Shown here piece after piece: positions 43,901 to 54,140 of a DNA stretch of 64,000 nt. The DNA comes from VAZQ01 sp036555745. GTDB taxonomy: Bacteria > Pseudomonadota > Alphaproteobacteria > Rhizobiales > Xanthobacteraceae. The notes beneath the pieces were generated by a model. That model was not told the origin of the DNA and did no database searches. It saw only the letters and a program-made list of their open reading frames with translations. The position numbers and the translations under genes are program-made. Within the stretch, counting starts at the first letter, position 1. Each line of letters begins with the position of its first letter. The stretch spans positions 1-64,000 of the forward strand of contig DATBKV010000121.1 of NCBI GenBank assembly GCA_036555745.1, given 5' to 3'.

Positions 43901-45115
43901 ATGACAGCGCCAGCGTCACCCCCGCGTTGTTCCGACGCGCTCGACATTTTTCTGGTCGCCGGCGAGGCATCCGGCGATCGGCTCGGCGCTGCGCTGATGC
44001 GCGCGCTGCGGGAGCGGACTGACGGACGGGTGCGCTTTGCCGGAGTGGGCGGGCGCGAAATGGCCGCCGAAGGGGTCGCAAGCCTCTATTCGATCGACGA
44101 TCTGCCGATCATCGGGTTCAGCGCGATCCCACGCCGCATTCCGAAAATCCTGCGGCTCATGCGCTTGACCGCCAAGGCAGTGGTCGCGGCCCGCCCAAGA
44201 GTTCTGGTTGTCATCGACAGCCCGGGCTTCACGCGGGGGATCGCACGGCGGGTGCGCGCCGCCGATCCCTCGATTGCGATCGTCGAGTATGTATCGCCCT
44301 CGGTATGGGCTTGGCGGCCCGGGCGCGCGCGCGTCATGCGCGCCTACATCGATCACATCCTGGCGCTGCTGCCGTTCGAGCCAGAGGTTCACCGCCGGCT
44401 GGGCGGGCCGCCCTGCACGTATGTCGGGCATCCCTTGGCGGCGGAGGTGCACCGTTTGCGTCCGGACGCGCAGGAGGCGCAGCGGCGCCTTGCGACCCCG
44501 CCGGTCTTGCTGGTGCTGCCGGGCAGCCGGACCGGCGAGATCAGGCGCCTCCTGTCCGTCTTCGGTGATGCCGTGGCGCTGGTCGGGCGCAAGGTCGGAC
44601 CGCTCGAGATCGTCATGCCGACCGTTGCCCATCTCCTCGATCCCATCCGGAAGGCAACCGCGCACTGGCCGATTGTCCCGCGCATCGTGGTGGAGAGCGC
44701 CGAGAAGCAGGCGGCTTTTCGTATCGCCAGGGCGGCGCTCGCCAAGTCCGGAACGGTCACGCTCGAGCTCGCGCTCGCCGGCGTGCCCATGGTCGCAGCC
44801 TACAAGGTATCGGCGATTGAATATCTCGCGGTAGGCCGCGGCATTCTGCGGCGGCTTCCTTCGATTATCCTGACCAATCTGCTGCTCGGCGAGAACGTCG
44901 TTCCGGAGCTGCTCCAGCACGAATGCACCGCCGAGAAGCTCGCCGCCGCTTTGCTGCCGCTGCTTGCGGATACGCCGCAACGGCGGCGCCAACTCGAAGC
45001 GTTCTCGCGGCTCGACTCGATCATGGAGATCGGGGCGAGCGCGCCTGCCCTGCGGGCCGCCGACATCGTGCTGGCTGCGGCCGCTCACGCTCCGCGAATA
45101 AGGTCGGATGCATAG
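43901..45115 (+). CDS. lpxB: Lipid-A-disaccharide synthase
   Basis: A 404-residue GT-B glycosyltransferase (family GT19) that joins lipid X and UDP-diacylglucosamine to give the disaccharide precursor of lipid A at the inner membrane. Motifs: FLVAGEASGDRLGAALM, VIDSPGFTRGIARRVR, YVSPSVWAWRPGRARVM, LLVLPGSRTGEIRRLL and KSGTVTLELALAGVPMV. It is the end of the lpx cluster. Synteny with other rhizobia would place gltA next; here about 4 kb of accessory DNA intervenes. Confidence 0.97.
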   Translation: MTAPASPPRCSDALDIFLVAGEASGDRLGAALMRALRERTDGRVRFAGVGGREMAAEGVASLYSIDDLPIIGFSAIPRRIPKILRLMRLTAKAVVAARPRVLVVIDSPGFTRGIARRVRAADPSIAIVEYVSPSVWAWRPGRARVMRAYIDHILALLPFEPEVHRRLGGPPCTYVGHPLAAEVHRLRPDAQEAQRRLATPPVLLVLPGSRTGEIRRLLSVFGDAVALVGRKVGPLEIVMPTVAHLLDPIRKATAHWPIVPRIVVESAEKQAAFRIARAALAKSGTVTLELALAGVPMVAAYKVSAIEYLAVGRGILRRLPSIILTNLLLGENVVPELLQHECTAEKLAAALLPLLADTPQRRRQLEAFSRLDSIMEIGASAPALRAADIVLAAAAHAPRIRSDA

Positions 45116-45243
45116 GACGGTCGGCTGGCACTGATCAACCGGCGAGCGGGTCGGTGCGCCCGTTGCGCGCTCCAGGCGCCGTCAAATGGACCGATTTTGA
45201 AGCCTATGGTCCGGCGCATGTGCCTGCTGGAAGAGCAAGAGAG

Positions 45244-45564
45244 ATGCTGAAGGCGCCTCTGATGTCACGCCCCGTTCGGCATACGAAAGTCGTCGTTGCC
45301 GGCGCGGTTGTTCTTGGGTTGATTGCTGGAGGAGCGGGGCTCGCAGGACTCCTTATGTCCCGGGAAAGCGCGGTTAAAAGCTGCATTGCGAGCGGAATGA
45401 GGGAGCAGCCTCCCGCGAGCCTGCCCGAGGCGCAGGTGCGCTGTATGGATCGGAAGCCTTCTCCGGACCCCCCCAGATCCAAGCCGGCAACCCAGTCGCG
45501 ATACTTTGCACCCAGAGGGCCTGATTTTGCCGGCCAGCTTTACACGGCAGCAATTATGCTTTAA
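45244..45564 (+). CDS. Hypothetical membrane-anchored protein (106 aa)
   Basis: The ATG at 45244 has an A/G-rich ribosome site (GGAAGAGCAAGAGAG). The protein has a basic N-terminus (MSRPVRHTK), one strong hydrophobic span (about residues 17-38, VVVAGAVVLGLIAGGAGLAGLL) and a short Pro-rich tail with two Cys (SCIASGM and VRCMDRK). It could be anchored with the tail outside. I do not recognise it. The 128 bases from lpxB to its start show nothing else. Confidence 0.5.
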   Translation: MLKAPLMSRPVRHTKVVVAGAVVLGLIAGGAGLAGLLMSRESAVKSCIASGMREQPPASLPEAQVRCMDRKPSPDPPRSKPATQSRYFAPRGPDFAGQLYTAAIML

Positions 45565-45670
45565 TTTCAGCCACATCGCGCGCGCTTAGTGCCTTTGCGC
45601 CAGTCAATCTGCTTACAGTGTCAATCCCGCGTTCAACCGTTCTTCCAACTTGCTCGGCTTCAGCGAAATA

Positions 45671-47311
45671 ATGGTGAACACCTTGGCCAAGGCATCTCAG
45701 GCGAAGCCTCTTCACGCACGTGATTACTCCTACCAGGGGCCCTGCGACGTATTGTTGATCAACCCGCCATGGCTTTCGAAGGACGAAAACATCTGGCACG
45801 GCGTGAAGTCGGCGATGCCGCCGCTTGGTCTGCTGAGCATAGCGGCGTATGCGGAATCCAACGGATATTGCGTGCGTGTCATCGACGTGCACATCGAGAA
45901 ACACACTGCCGCCGAGCTGGTCGAGAAATTGAAGGTTGCGCGGCCGAAGTTCGTGGGCATGGGCGTTATGACGGCGACATCGAACGCCGCCAATCAAATC
46001 GCTCGCATTGTGAAGAGAGCCGTCCCGGATTGCACCGTGGTTTTCGGGGGCGTTCACCCCGAGGCGATGCCGGCAGAGACTTTGTGCAATTCTGCGGTCG
46101 ATATCGTCGTGCGCGGCGACGGCGAGGAAACTTTTCTCTCGATCCTTCGAGGCAGCCCTCTGGAGAGCATTCGAGGCATTTCCTACCGCAAGGGCACCAC
46201 CGTCGTTCATAACCCCTCGGCCAACGTGGAAATGAACCTCGATAAATATCCGTTCCCCGCTTACCACCTGGTGCCGATGGACAAGTACTACCCGGCGATC
46301 GGCGCCTACAAGCGCCTTCCCGCGATCAACATGCTGATGACCCGCGGTTGCCCCGGCAAGTGCACCTTCTGCAACTCGGCAATGACGACGCTGCGCAGCC
46401 GCAGCGCCGAAAGCGTGGTGGAGGAAATCGAGTATCTCAACAAGACCTACGGGATACGTGAGATCCAGTTCTATGACGATACCTTTACGGTCTTGAAGAA
46501 GAACGTATTGCGCTTCTGCGAGTTGATGGCGGCCAAGAAACTCAACGTCAGCTGGGCCGCTTTTGTACGCGCCGACTGCTTCAACGAGGAGATGGCGCAC
46601 GCGATGAAAAAAGCGGGATGCCATCAGGTCCTGATCGGCGTCGAATCCGGCAGCGACGTCATTCTTGAGAATATTCGAAAGCCGATCGACCGCGAAAGAA
46701 CCGCAGCCGCAATCAAGATCGCGCGAGCGGCAGGGATCGAGTCTCGCGCTTCGTTCATTTTCGGCAGCATGGGCGAGACCATTGAGACCATGCAGGAGAC
46801 GCTCGATTTCAGCATGCAATTAGACCCCGACATCGCGCAGTACAATGTTTGCACGCCCTATCCAGGAACGCAGATGTACCGTTGGGCCAAGGAGAACGGC
46901 TACCTTGTCTCGGAGGAATGGGGCGACTTCGAGCTCTCGACCTTCATGATGAAGCTGCCCACCTGCACGGATCAAGACGTCTACCGCTTCTACAAGAACG
47001 CACACAGACAATTTTACATGCGCCCGAAGATGATCCTGCGAAGATTGCGCGGGGTCAGTCGCCTGTCGCATATCCGCGATCTCATTCACGCCTTCTTCTA
47101 TATCGTGCTGAGGAAGAAGCTTGGTACCCGCGGTGAAGTGAGGCGGGATTGGCTTGGAACCCGCAAAGACGATTTTTTTGATCTCAGGGTTTCCGAGAGC
47201 ATGGCGCCGCATCTGACCTTCGAAGTTCGGCAAAAGGAGATCTCGCTTCAGCCCGAACAGCTGGTCCCGGCGCCCGCCGGCAGCAAACCCGTGGCGCTCT
47301 CGGTCGCCTGA
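45671..47311 (+). CDS. B12-binding-domain radical SAM protein
   Basis: A 546-residue class B radical SAM enzyme. The N-terminal Rossmann-like domain (VLLINPPWLSKDENIWHGVKSAMPPLGLLSIAAY) is of the cobalamin-binding type, but the DxHxxG motif is incomplete (DVHIEK), so cobalamin may bind base-off. The cluster motif RGCPGKCTFCNS gives Cys227, Cys231 and Cys234. Helix-rich C-terminal segments follow (after about residue 430). Members methylate unactivated carbons or modify lipids, hopanoids, antibiotics or tRNA; the substrate is not evident. It does not look like HpnP or HpnJ to me. Next comes a methyltransferase 144 bases downstream. Confidence 0.85.
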   Translation: MVNTLAKASQAKPLHARDYSYQGPCDVLLINPPWLSKDENIWHGVKSAMPPLGLLSIAAYAESNGYCVRVIDVHIEKHTAAELVEKLKVARPKFVGMGVMTATSNAANQIARIVKRAVPDCTVVFGGVHPEAMPAETLCNSAVDIVVRGDGEETFLSILRGSPLESIRGISYRKGTTVVHNPSANVEMNLDKYPFPAYHLVPMDKYYPAIGAYKRLPAINMLMTRGCPGKCTFCNSAMTTLRSRSAESVVEEIEYLNKTYGIREIQFYDDTFTVLKKNVLRFCELMAAKKLNVSWAAFVRADCFNEEMAHAMKKAGCHQVLIGVESGSDVILENIRKPIDRERTAAAIKIARAAGIESRASFIFGSMGETIETMQETLDFSMQLDPDIAQYNVCTPYPGTQMYRWAKENGYLVSEEWGDFELSTFMMKLPTCTDQDVYRFYKNAHRQFYMRPKMILRRLRGVSRLSHIRDLIHAFFYIVLRKKLGTRGEVRRDWLGTRKDDFFDLRVSESMAPHLTFEVRQKEISLQPEQLVPAPAGSKPVALSVA

Positions 47312-47455
47312 GAAAAAGCCGCCATCGCCTGCCTGCGCCAGTGGCCGGACCTGAGCGGGGGGCATGCGCTTGTCCGTCGCGATCGAGATCGCCTTCCTTC
47401 GACCCAGCGAGCCAGGCCCGGGTAGCGCCTATTGGGCGCTCCACGCGAGATCGTC

Positions 47456-48169
47456 ATGACAGAAGCGTTTCACTACAGCGGGCATGAAGAGCTGGAACAG
47501 CTCCTGCTGATGCCGGGCTACAATCGCCACATCGCGGATCTGTGCCTTGCGGCGATCTCCCCCGGCCAGACGCTCGTCGATTTCGGCGCCGGGACCGGAA
47601 CAATTTCGGCGCTTGTCCGCGAACGGGCAAAAGCCGCCAAAATATGGTGCGCCGAAATCGACGCTGCCAATATCGCCGCTCTCGAGAAGCAAGGGTTTGA
47701 TGTCATCACCGACATAGCAAAGCTTCAGCCGGATACGGTCGACGTGATTTATTCCTCGAATGTGCTGGAGCATATCGAGGACGACGTCGCCAAGCTGAAG
47801 CAATTGCGGGCTTGTCTGAAACCGGGCGGTCGGGCGGTGTTCTGGGTTCCGGCATTCCAATGCCTTTGGACGGCCATGGACGACCGGGTGGAACATCGTC
47901 GCCGCTATACGCGCGCGACGCTGGAGGACGCGTTCCGACGCGCGGGGTTCGATGTCGAACGATGCTTCTATCAGGACTCGCTCGGTTTCTTCGTTGCGCT
48001 TTTATTCAAGACCATCGGCCGCCGAGATGGACGGCTGAGTAACACTCCGCTTCGAATCTATGACCGGCTGGTATTTCCGCTTTCGCGACTGTGCGATCGG
48101 GTTTGCTCGCAGATATTCGGAAAGAACGCGGTGATCTACGCCCGAAAGAAAGCGACAGGCGCGGCGTGA
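47456..48169 (+). CDS. Class I SAM-dependent methyltransferase
   Basis: A 237-residue Rossmann-fold methyltransferase. Motif I is LVDFGAGTGTIS (near residues 40-51), with the acidic residue of motif II in WCAEIDAAN, and motif IV/post-I in VIYSSNVLEHIEDDV. After PGGRAVFWVPAF there is a segment like those in methyltransferases linked to dolichol-phosphate-mannose-type sugar transfer (MDDRVEHRRRYTRATLEDAFRRAGF). Start at the ATG at 47456; a TTG at 47432 is less likely. It probably forms a unit with the B12 radical SAM gene. A GGGCGG/CCGCCC hairpin (48235-48256) lies downstream. Confidence 0.85.
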   Translation: MTEAFHYSGHEELEQLLLMPGYNRHIADLCLAAISPGQTLVDFGAGTGTISALVRERAKAAKIWCAEIDAANIAALEKQGFDVITDIAKLQPDTVDVIYSSNVLEHIEDDVAKLKQLRACLKPGGRAVFWVPAFQCLWTAMDDRVEHRRRYTRATLEDAFRRAGFDVERCFYQDSLGFFVALLFKTIGRRDGRLSNTPLRIYDRLVFPLSRLCDRVCSQIFGKNAVIYARKKATGAA

Positions 48170-48373
48170 CCGCCACGCGAAGCTGCGATCCCTGAGGCGA
48201 TCGCGGAGGCCCGCGGGCGGCCCATTCGAAACCTGGGCGGCATGAATTAACCGCCCCGGGGGGGCGGCATCGCTGCTCGGAAAATCCGGCTGCCGTGAAC
48301 CAATCCGACGAAACGGTCGGTCGACCTTTCGGCGCTCATGCGGAGGGTGCAACGAAGCCCTGCGACTACATCA

Positions 48374-48394
48374 TGACTACGCTATTGACTACGC
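48374..48394 (+). repeat. 9-base direct repeat in a putative promoter
   Basis: TGACTACGC at 48374-48382 is repeated at 48386-48394, a 12-base period. The second copy overlaps the TTGACT -35 candidate. Tandem sites of this kind can be activator-binding sites, or chance. Confidence 0.5.
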
Positions 48395-48413
48395 AACGCA
48401 TCTGTGATAGAAA
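48385..48413 (+). promoter_or_regulatory. Candidate promoter for an RNA in the convergent gap
   Basis: TTGACT at 48385-48390 and TAGAAA at 48408-48413 are separated by 17 bases in an AT-richer patch, just before the first perfect stem. It would drive transcription rightward, toward and antisense to gltA. Confidence 0.4.
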
Positions 48414-48414
48414 C

Positions 48415-48900
48415 AAAAATCCCGCGCATGAGGGGCGCTTTCTAGAGGCTTTCCCCGAAGGCGGCGCGGGAGGTGGCGTCGACCGCGGCTCGTAACCGCG
48501 GACACGAGAGGCCCGGCCCCGCGGCCCGGCAGCAATGCCCGGTCGCGAGCGGCCTGCGCGCCGGAGCCGGCGGCAACGCCGGCACGGAGGCGGGAGCTGG
48601 GCCGACAACGCCACGGCGGAGCGCCGCGAGGCGGGCCTCCCGGTTGCGCGGGAGGGCCCATGCCCCGCAAGCGTGGCGTCGCGCGTTACCCGCGCGACCG
48701 AAGTTCAAGGCTGGTACGCCTCCCGGCGCTCCGCCCTCCCCCTCGCTTCGGGGTCGGGCCGCGACGAAAGGTGCGAACTGAAAGCCAAAGAACCCGGAGG
48801 CAGCAACGCGCCGGGAGGAAAGAAGACTGCGCTATTTGACATCGTGAAGAACGAGCATCGTGGGATGGGTTTCGCTTCGCGCAACCATCCTAAGGGATCC
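48415..48900 (+). ncRNA. Putative structured RNA or orphan rRNA-leader-like transcript
   Basis: Directly after the candidate promoter is an 8-bp stem (48420-48427 with 48464-48471). Further on are a 7-bp stem with a GCAA tetraloop (48566-48583), an 8-bp stem with a 5-base loop (48678-48698), a CCCGG/CCGGG stem (48793-48815) and a GGATGG/CCATCC stem (48863-48890). At 48828-48841 lies TGCGCTATTTGACA, like the boxA antitermination element of rRNA leaders and spacers, followed by TCGTGAAGA as in many rhizobial 16S-23S spacers. No 16S or 23S sequence follows. The boundaries are guesses. Confidence 0.3.
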
Positions 48901-49093
48901 ACTTTGCTCGACGGCAAACGCACTCGGGATGGTCCCGAGGGCGCGCTCCGGCACGCGGTCAGCAGGGAGGGCGGCCCGTATTTTTCCTGTCATTTACAGG
49001 AGCGCCGGCCCTTACGCGCATCCGCGTCACCCGCAAAGGCGGTCGTCGCCGCGGCGCTTCGAACAAGAGGCTGCCGCGCCAAGCCGCGTGCTG

Positions 49094-50404
49094 TCACCTC
49101 CGGCGCGAGATCGGCACGTAATCGCGCTGAGTGGCGCCGGTATAGAGCTGGCGTGGGCGGCCGATCTTCTGCTGCGGGTCCTCGATCATTTCCTTCCACT
49201 GCGAGATCCAGCCGACCGTGCGGGCGACCGCGAACAGAACGGTGAACATCGTGGTGGGGAAGCCCATCGCCTTGAGGGTGATGCCGGAATAGAAGTCGAT
49301 GTTGGGATAGAGCTTCTTCTCGATGAAATAGTCGTCGTGCAGCGCGATCCGCTCGAGCTCGAGCGCGACGTCGAGCAGGGGATCGTCCTTGATGCCCATC
49401 TCGTTGAGCACCTCATGGCAGGTCTTCTGCATGATTTTCGCACGCGGGTCGTAATGCTTGTAGACCCGGTGGCCGAAGCCCATGAGCCGGAAGCTGTCGT
49501 TCTTGTCCTTGGCGCGGCGGATGTATTCGGGAATGCGCTCGGGCTTGCCGATCTCGCGCAGCATGTTGAGGGCCGCCTCGTTGGCGCCGCCATGGGCCGG
49601 TCCCCACAGGCATGCACAACCAGCGGCGATGCAGGCGAACGGATTGGCGCCGGAGGAACCGGCGAGCCGTACCGTCGAGGTCGAGGCATTCTGCTCGTGA
49701 TCCGCGTGCAGGATGAAGATGCGATCCATGGCGCGGGCGAGGACGGCATTGGGCTTGTACTCCTCGCACGGCACCGCGAAGCACATGCGCAGGAAATTGG
49801 TGGCGTAGTCGAGATCGTTCTTGGGATAGATGAAGGGTTGGCCGACCGAGTACTTGTAGGCCATCGCCGCGATGGTCGGCATCTTCGCGATCATGCGGAT
49901 CGAGGCGATCATCCGCTGGGTCGGATCGGAAATGTCGGTGGAGTCGTGATAGAAGGCCGAGAGCGCGCCGACGCACCCGGTCATCACCGCCATCGGGTGG
50001 GCATCGCGCCGGAACCCTTGATAGAATCGGCTCATCTGCTCGTGCACCATCGTGTGATGGGTGACACGATTGTCGAAGTCGGCCTTCTGCGCCGCGGTGG
50101 GAAGCTCGCCGTAGAGCAGGAGATAGCAGGTCTCGAGGAAGTCCCCATGCTCCGCGAGTTGCTCGATCGGGTACCCGCGATAGAGCAGGATGCCTTCGTC
50201 ACCATCGATATAGGTGATCTTGGATTCGCAGCTTCCGGTCGAGGTGTAGCCGGGATCGTAGGTGAACATCCCGGTCTCGGCGTAGAACTTGCCGATGTCT
50301 ATGACCGACGGGCCGATCGTTCCCTCGTAGATCGGGAACGCGCTCTCCTTGTCGCCAACGACGAACTTGCCGGATTTGATGTTGGCGCCGGTCTTGGCAT
50401 CCAT
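49094..50404 (-). CDS. gltA: Citrate synthase
   Basis: A 436-residue type II (NADH-sensitive class) citrate synthase that condenses acetyl-CoA and oxaloacetate at the entry of the TCA cycle. The family core is seen in SVIDIGKFYAETGMFTYDPGYTST at the N-terminus, then LHADHEQNASTSTVRLAGSSGAN, GPAHGGANEAAL (catalytic His) and FGHRVYKHYDPRA. MDAKTGANIKSGK fixes the ATG at 50404. The 190-odd bases upstream to gltX are non-coding and contain an AT-rich element. Confidence 0.97.
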   Translation of the reverse strand: MDAKTGANIKSGKFVVGDKESAFPIYEGTIGPSVIDIGKFYAETGMFTYDPGYTSTGSCESKITYIDGDEGILLYRGYPIEQLAEHGDFLETCYLLLYGELPTAAQKADFDNRVTHHTMVHEQMSRFYQGFRRDAHPMAVMTGCVGALSAFYHDSTDISDPTQRMIASIRMIAKMPTIAAMAYKYSVGQPFIYPKNDLDYATNFLRMCFAVPCEEYKPNAVLARAMDRIFILHADHEQNASTSTVRLAGSSGANPFACIAAGCACLWGPAHGGANEAALNMLREIGKPERIPEYIRRAKDKNDSFRLMGFGHRVYKHYDPRAKIMQKTCHEVLNEMGIKDDPLLDVALELERIALHDDYFIEKKLYPNIDFYSGITLKAMGFPTTMFTVLFAVARTVGWISQWKEMIEDPQQKIGRPRQLYTGATQRDYVPISRRR

Positions 50405-50599
50405 GATCGAGCCCTCAATTGTGCCGCCCGGCGGACTGCAGTTTCCCCCCGCGTATACATTGGGATGGTGCGGCTGCGGTGCCACCCGCGGGGATCGGTT
50501 TGTGCGTAGCCCATCCGAGTGTGCGCTGCAAGACGGCGCCCCGCAGAGGCCTGCAAGGCTCGGCGACGCGGCGCTCACTGCCGCCTCAGAACCGGTTCC

Positions 50600-50613
50600 A
50601 GCTTATATAATAC
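50600..50613 (-). promoter_or_regulatory. AT-rich -10-like element upstream of gltA
   Basis: Read leftward, CGTATTATATAAGC stands out in GC-rich DNA just after the gltX stop. It could hold the -10 of gltA, with a leader of about 190 bases, but I see no matching -35. Confidence 0.3.
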
Positions 50614-50617
50614 GTGG

Positions 50618-52060
50618 CTAGCCCTGACCGGCGGTCACCGGCGCGACCTGATCACGCAACCGCCCCAGGCTCTCGCTCTTCCCCAGCACCGCCAGCACAT
50701 CGAAGATTGGAGGCGAGGTGGTGCGGCCGGTGAGCGCGGCGCGCAGCGGCTGGGCGGCATTTCCAAGCTTGATGCCTAGTCGATCGGCAAACGCGCGGAC
50801 CGCCTGCTCGGTGGTCTCAGCGCTCCACGGCTCCACGCACGCGAGGTCTTCGGCCAGATCACCCAACAGTTGGCGCGCGTCGCCGGTCAGCAGGCTAGCT
50901 GCCTTGTCGTCCAACGCGAGCGGGCGCTCAGCCAGAATGAAGCGCGCGCCATCCAGGAGCTCGACCAGGGTCTTTGCCCGTTCCTTCAGGCCGGGCATGG
51001 CCGCGAGCAGCTTTGCGCGCAACTCCGGAGTGAGCTTGGCGGCAACCTCGGGACCGCCGGCAACGTGCGGCAACACGCGCTCGAGCTCGGTCACAAGATC
51101 GGCATCGGCGCTCTGGCGCAGATAATGCGCATTGAGGCTTTCGAGCTTGGCGAAGTCGAAGCGCGCGGGCGAGCGCCCGATCTGGGGCAGATCGAAAGCC
51201 GCGATCATCTCCGCCGTCGAGAAGATCTCTTGATCGCCGTGGCTCCAGCCAAGCCGCACGAGGTAATTGCGCATGGCCTCGGGCAGGTAACCCATGGCAC
51301 GGTACGCATCGACGCCGAGCGCTCCATGTCGCTTGGACAGCTTCGAGCCGTCAGGCCCATGGATGAGCGGGATATGCGCCATCACCGGCACGGCCCAGCC
51401 GAGCGCCTGATAGATCTGCGCCTGGCGCGCAGCATTGGTGAGATGATCGTCACCGCGAATGACATGGGTGACATCCATGTCGTGATCGTCGACCACCACG
51501 GCGAGCATGTAGGTCGGCGTGCCGTCCGAGCGCAAAAGGACGAGATCATCGAGGTTCTCGTTCTGCCAGACGACGCGGCCTTGCACCTGGTCCTCGATCA
51601 CGGTCTCGTCCGTCAGCGGAGCCTTCAGCCGGATCACCGGCTGGACCCCGGGTGGGGCCTCGTGGGGATCTCGGTCGCGCCAGCGGCCATCGTAGAGCTT
51701 GGCTCGCCCCTCGCGTCGCGCTTTCTGCCGCATCTCCGCCAGCTCTTCCGGGCTGGCATAGCAGCGATAGGCGCGTCCGGCCTGCAACAACGCTTCTACC
51801 ACCTCGCGGTGACGGGCCGAGCGCGAGAATTGGTAGACGGCATCGCCGTCCCAGCTGAGGCCGAGCCAGCAGAGTCCGTCGAGGATCGCGTCGATGGCCG
51901 CCTGGGTCGAACGTTCGCGATCGGTATCCTCGATCCGCAGCAGCATTTTCCCGCCACGCCCGCGAGCGTAGAGCCAGTTGAAGAGGGCCGTGCGCGCCCC
52001 TCCAATGTGCAGGAAACCGGTGGGCGAAGGCGCAAAGCGCGTGACGATCGTCTCTGTCAT
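50618..52060 (-). CDS. gltX: Glutamate--tRNA ligase
   Basis: A 480-residue class I synthetase. The HIGH motif is FLHIGGART near residue 17, the zinc-less RYCYASPEEL region follows, and the KMSKS motif is GSKLSKRHG. Start at the ATG at 52060 (MTETIVTRFAPSPTG). The C-terminal anticodon-binding domain is complete. Because glnS is also present nearby, this enzyme could be a discriminating GluRS, though many alphaproteobacteria carry a second GluRS elsewhere. Confidence 0.97.
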   Translation of the reverse strand: MTETIVTRFAPSPTGFLHIGGARTALFNWLYARGRGGKMLLRIEDTDRERSTQAAIDAILDGLCWLGLSWDGDAVYQFSRSARHREVVEALLQAGRAYRCYASPEELAEMRQKARREGRAKLYDGRWRDRDPHEAPPGVQPVIRLKAPLTDETVIEDQVQGRVVWQNENLDDLVLLRSDGTPTYMLAVVVDDHDMDVTHVIRGDDHLTNAARQAQIYQALGWAVPVMAHIPLIHGPDGSKLSKRHGALGVDAYRAMGYLPEAMRNYLVRLGWSHGDQEIFSTAEMIAAFDLPQIGRSPARFDFAKLESLNAHYLRQSADADLVTELERVLPHVAGGPEVAAKLTPELRAKLLAAMPGLKERAKTLVELLDGARFILAERPLALDDKAASLLTGDARQLLGDLAEDLACVEPWSAETTEQAVRAFADRLGIKLGNAAQPLRAALTGRTTSPPIFDVLAVLGKSESLGRLRDQVAPVTAGQG

Positions 52061-52335
52061 CTCGGGCAGACTTGCAACCGGATCAAGCGCGAGCGGGCCG
52101 CCTGGGCGACGGGGGTTGGAACAGGCTCGTGTACCATACAATTGGGATAGAGCATCAAAGGTTTCGCCGGCCTGCTCAAGCGAGACCGGTCGCGCGCGCC
52201 CTCATCAGGCCTGCGCGCCCTTGGCGCACTTCGGCGGATTTGATACGCCCCGCCCAACTATCGGCGCGAGCCGAGCACACCATCGGCACGGCCACCACGC
52301 GGGCGCGTGAGCCGCCAGCAGCGAGATCGGACGGC
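52061..52335. other. Divergent gap between gltX and glnS
   Basis: A 275-base divergent region that must contain promoters for both genes. I see no near-consensus promoter, terminator or RNA element in it. Confidence 0.5.
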
Positions 52336-54024
<1,689 letters not shown>

Positions 54025-54140
54025 TTGCCTCGCCGCTTGGCGCGGACCCTGTGGATCGCCGACACCGGCGGTGCGCCGGGGGCAGCGCTCGTGTAGCATC
54101 CCGGCCCGCTGAATCTGGCGTGGGCAAGTGGGGCCGCGCG

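Larger units (their letters stand above)
48170..49093. other. 924-base convergent gap with dense hairpins
   Basis: No convincing protein gene lies between the methyltransferase (plus) and gltA (minus). The middle part is very GC-rich and holds several perfect hairpins. A promoter-like pair lies at 48385-48413 and an rrn boxA-like motif at 48828-48841. Short ORFs here are low-complexity Arg/Ala/Gly/Pro. No tRNA, rRNA, RNase P RNA or tmRNA signature was found. Confidence 0.7.

Noticed and set aside
48473..49245. Two plus-strand ORFs in the convergent gap
   Set aside because: Low-complexity Arg/Ala/Gly/Pro sequence over GC-rich hairpins, poor starts; better explained as RNA structure or spacer.
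48860..50509. A 549-codon plus-strand ORF
   Set aside because: Mostly antisense to gltA, which is certain.
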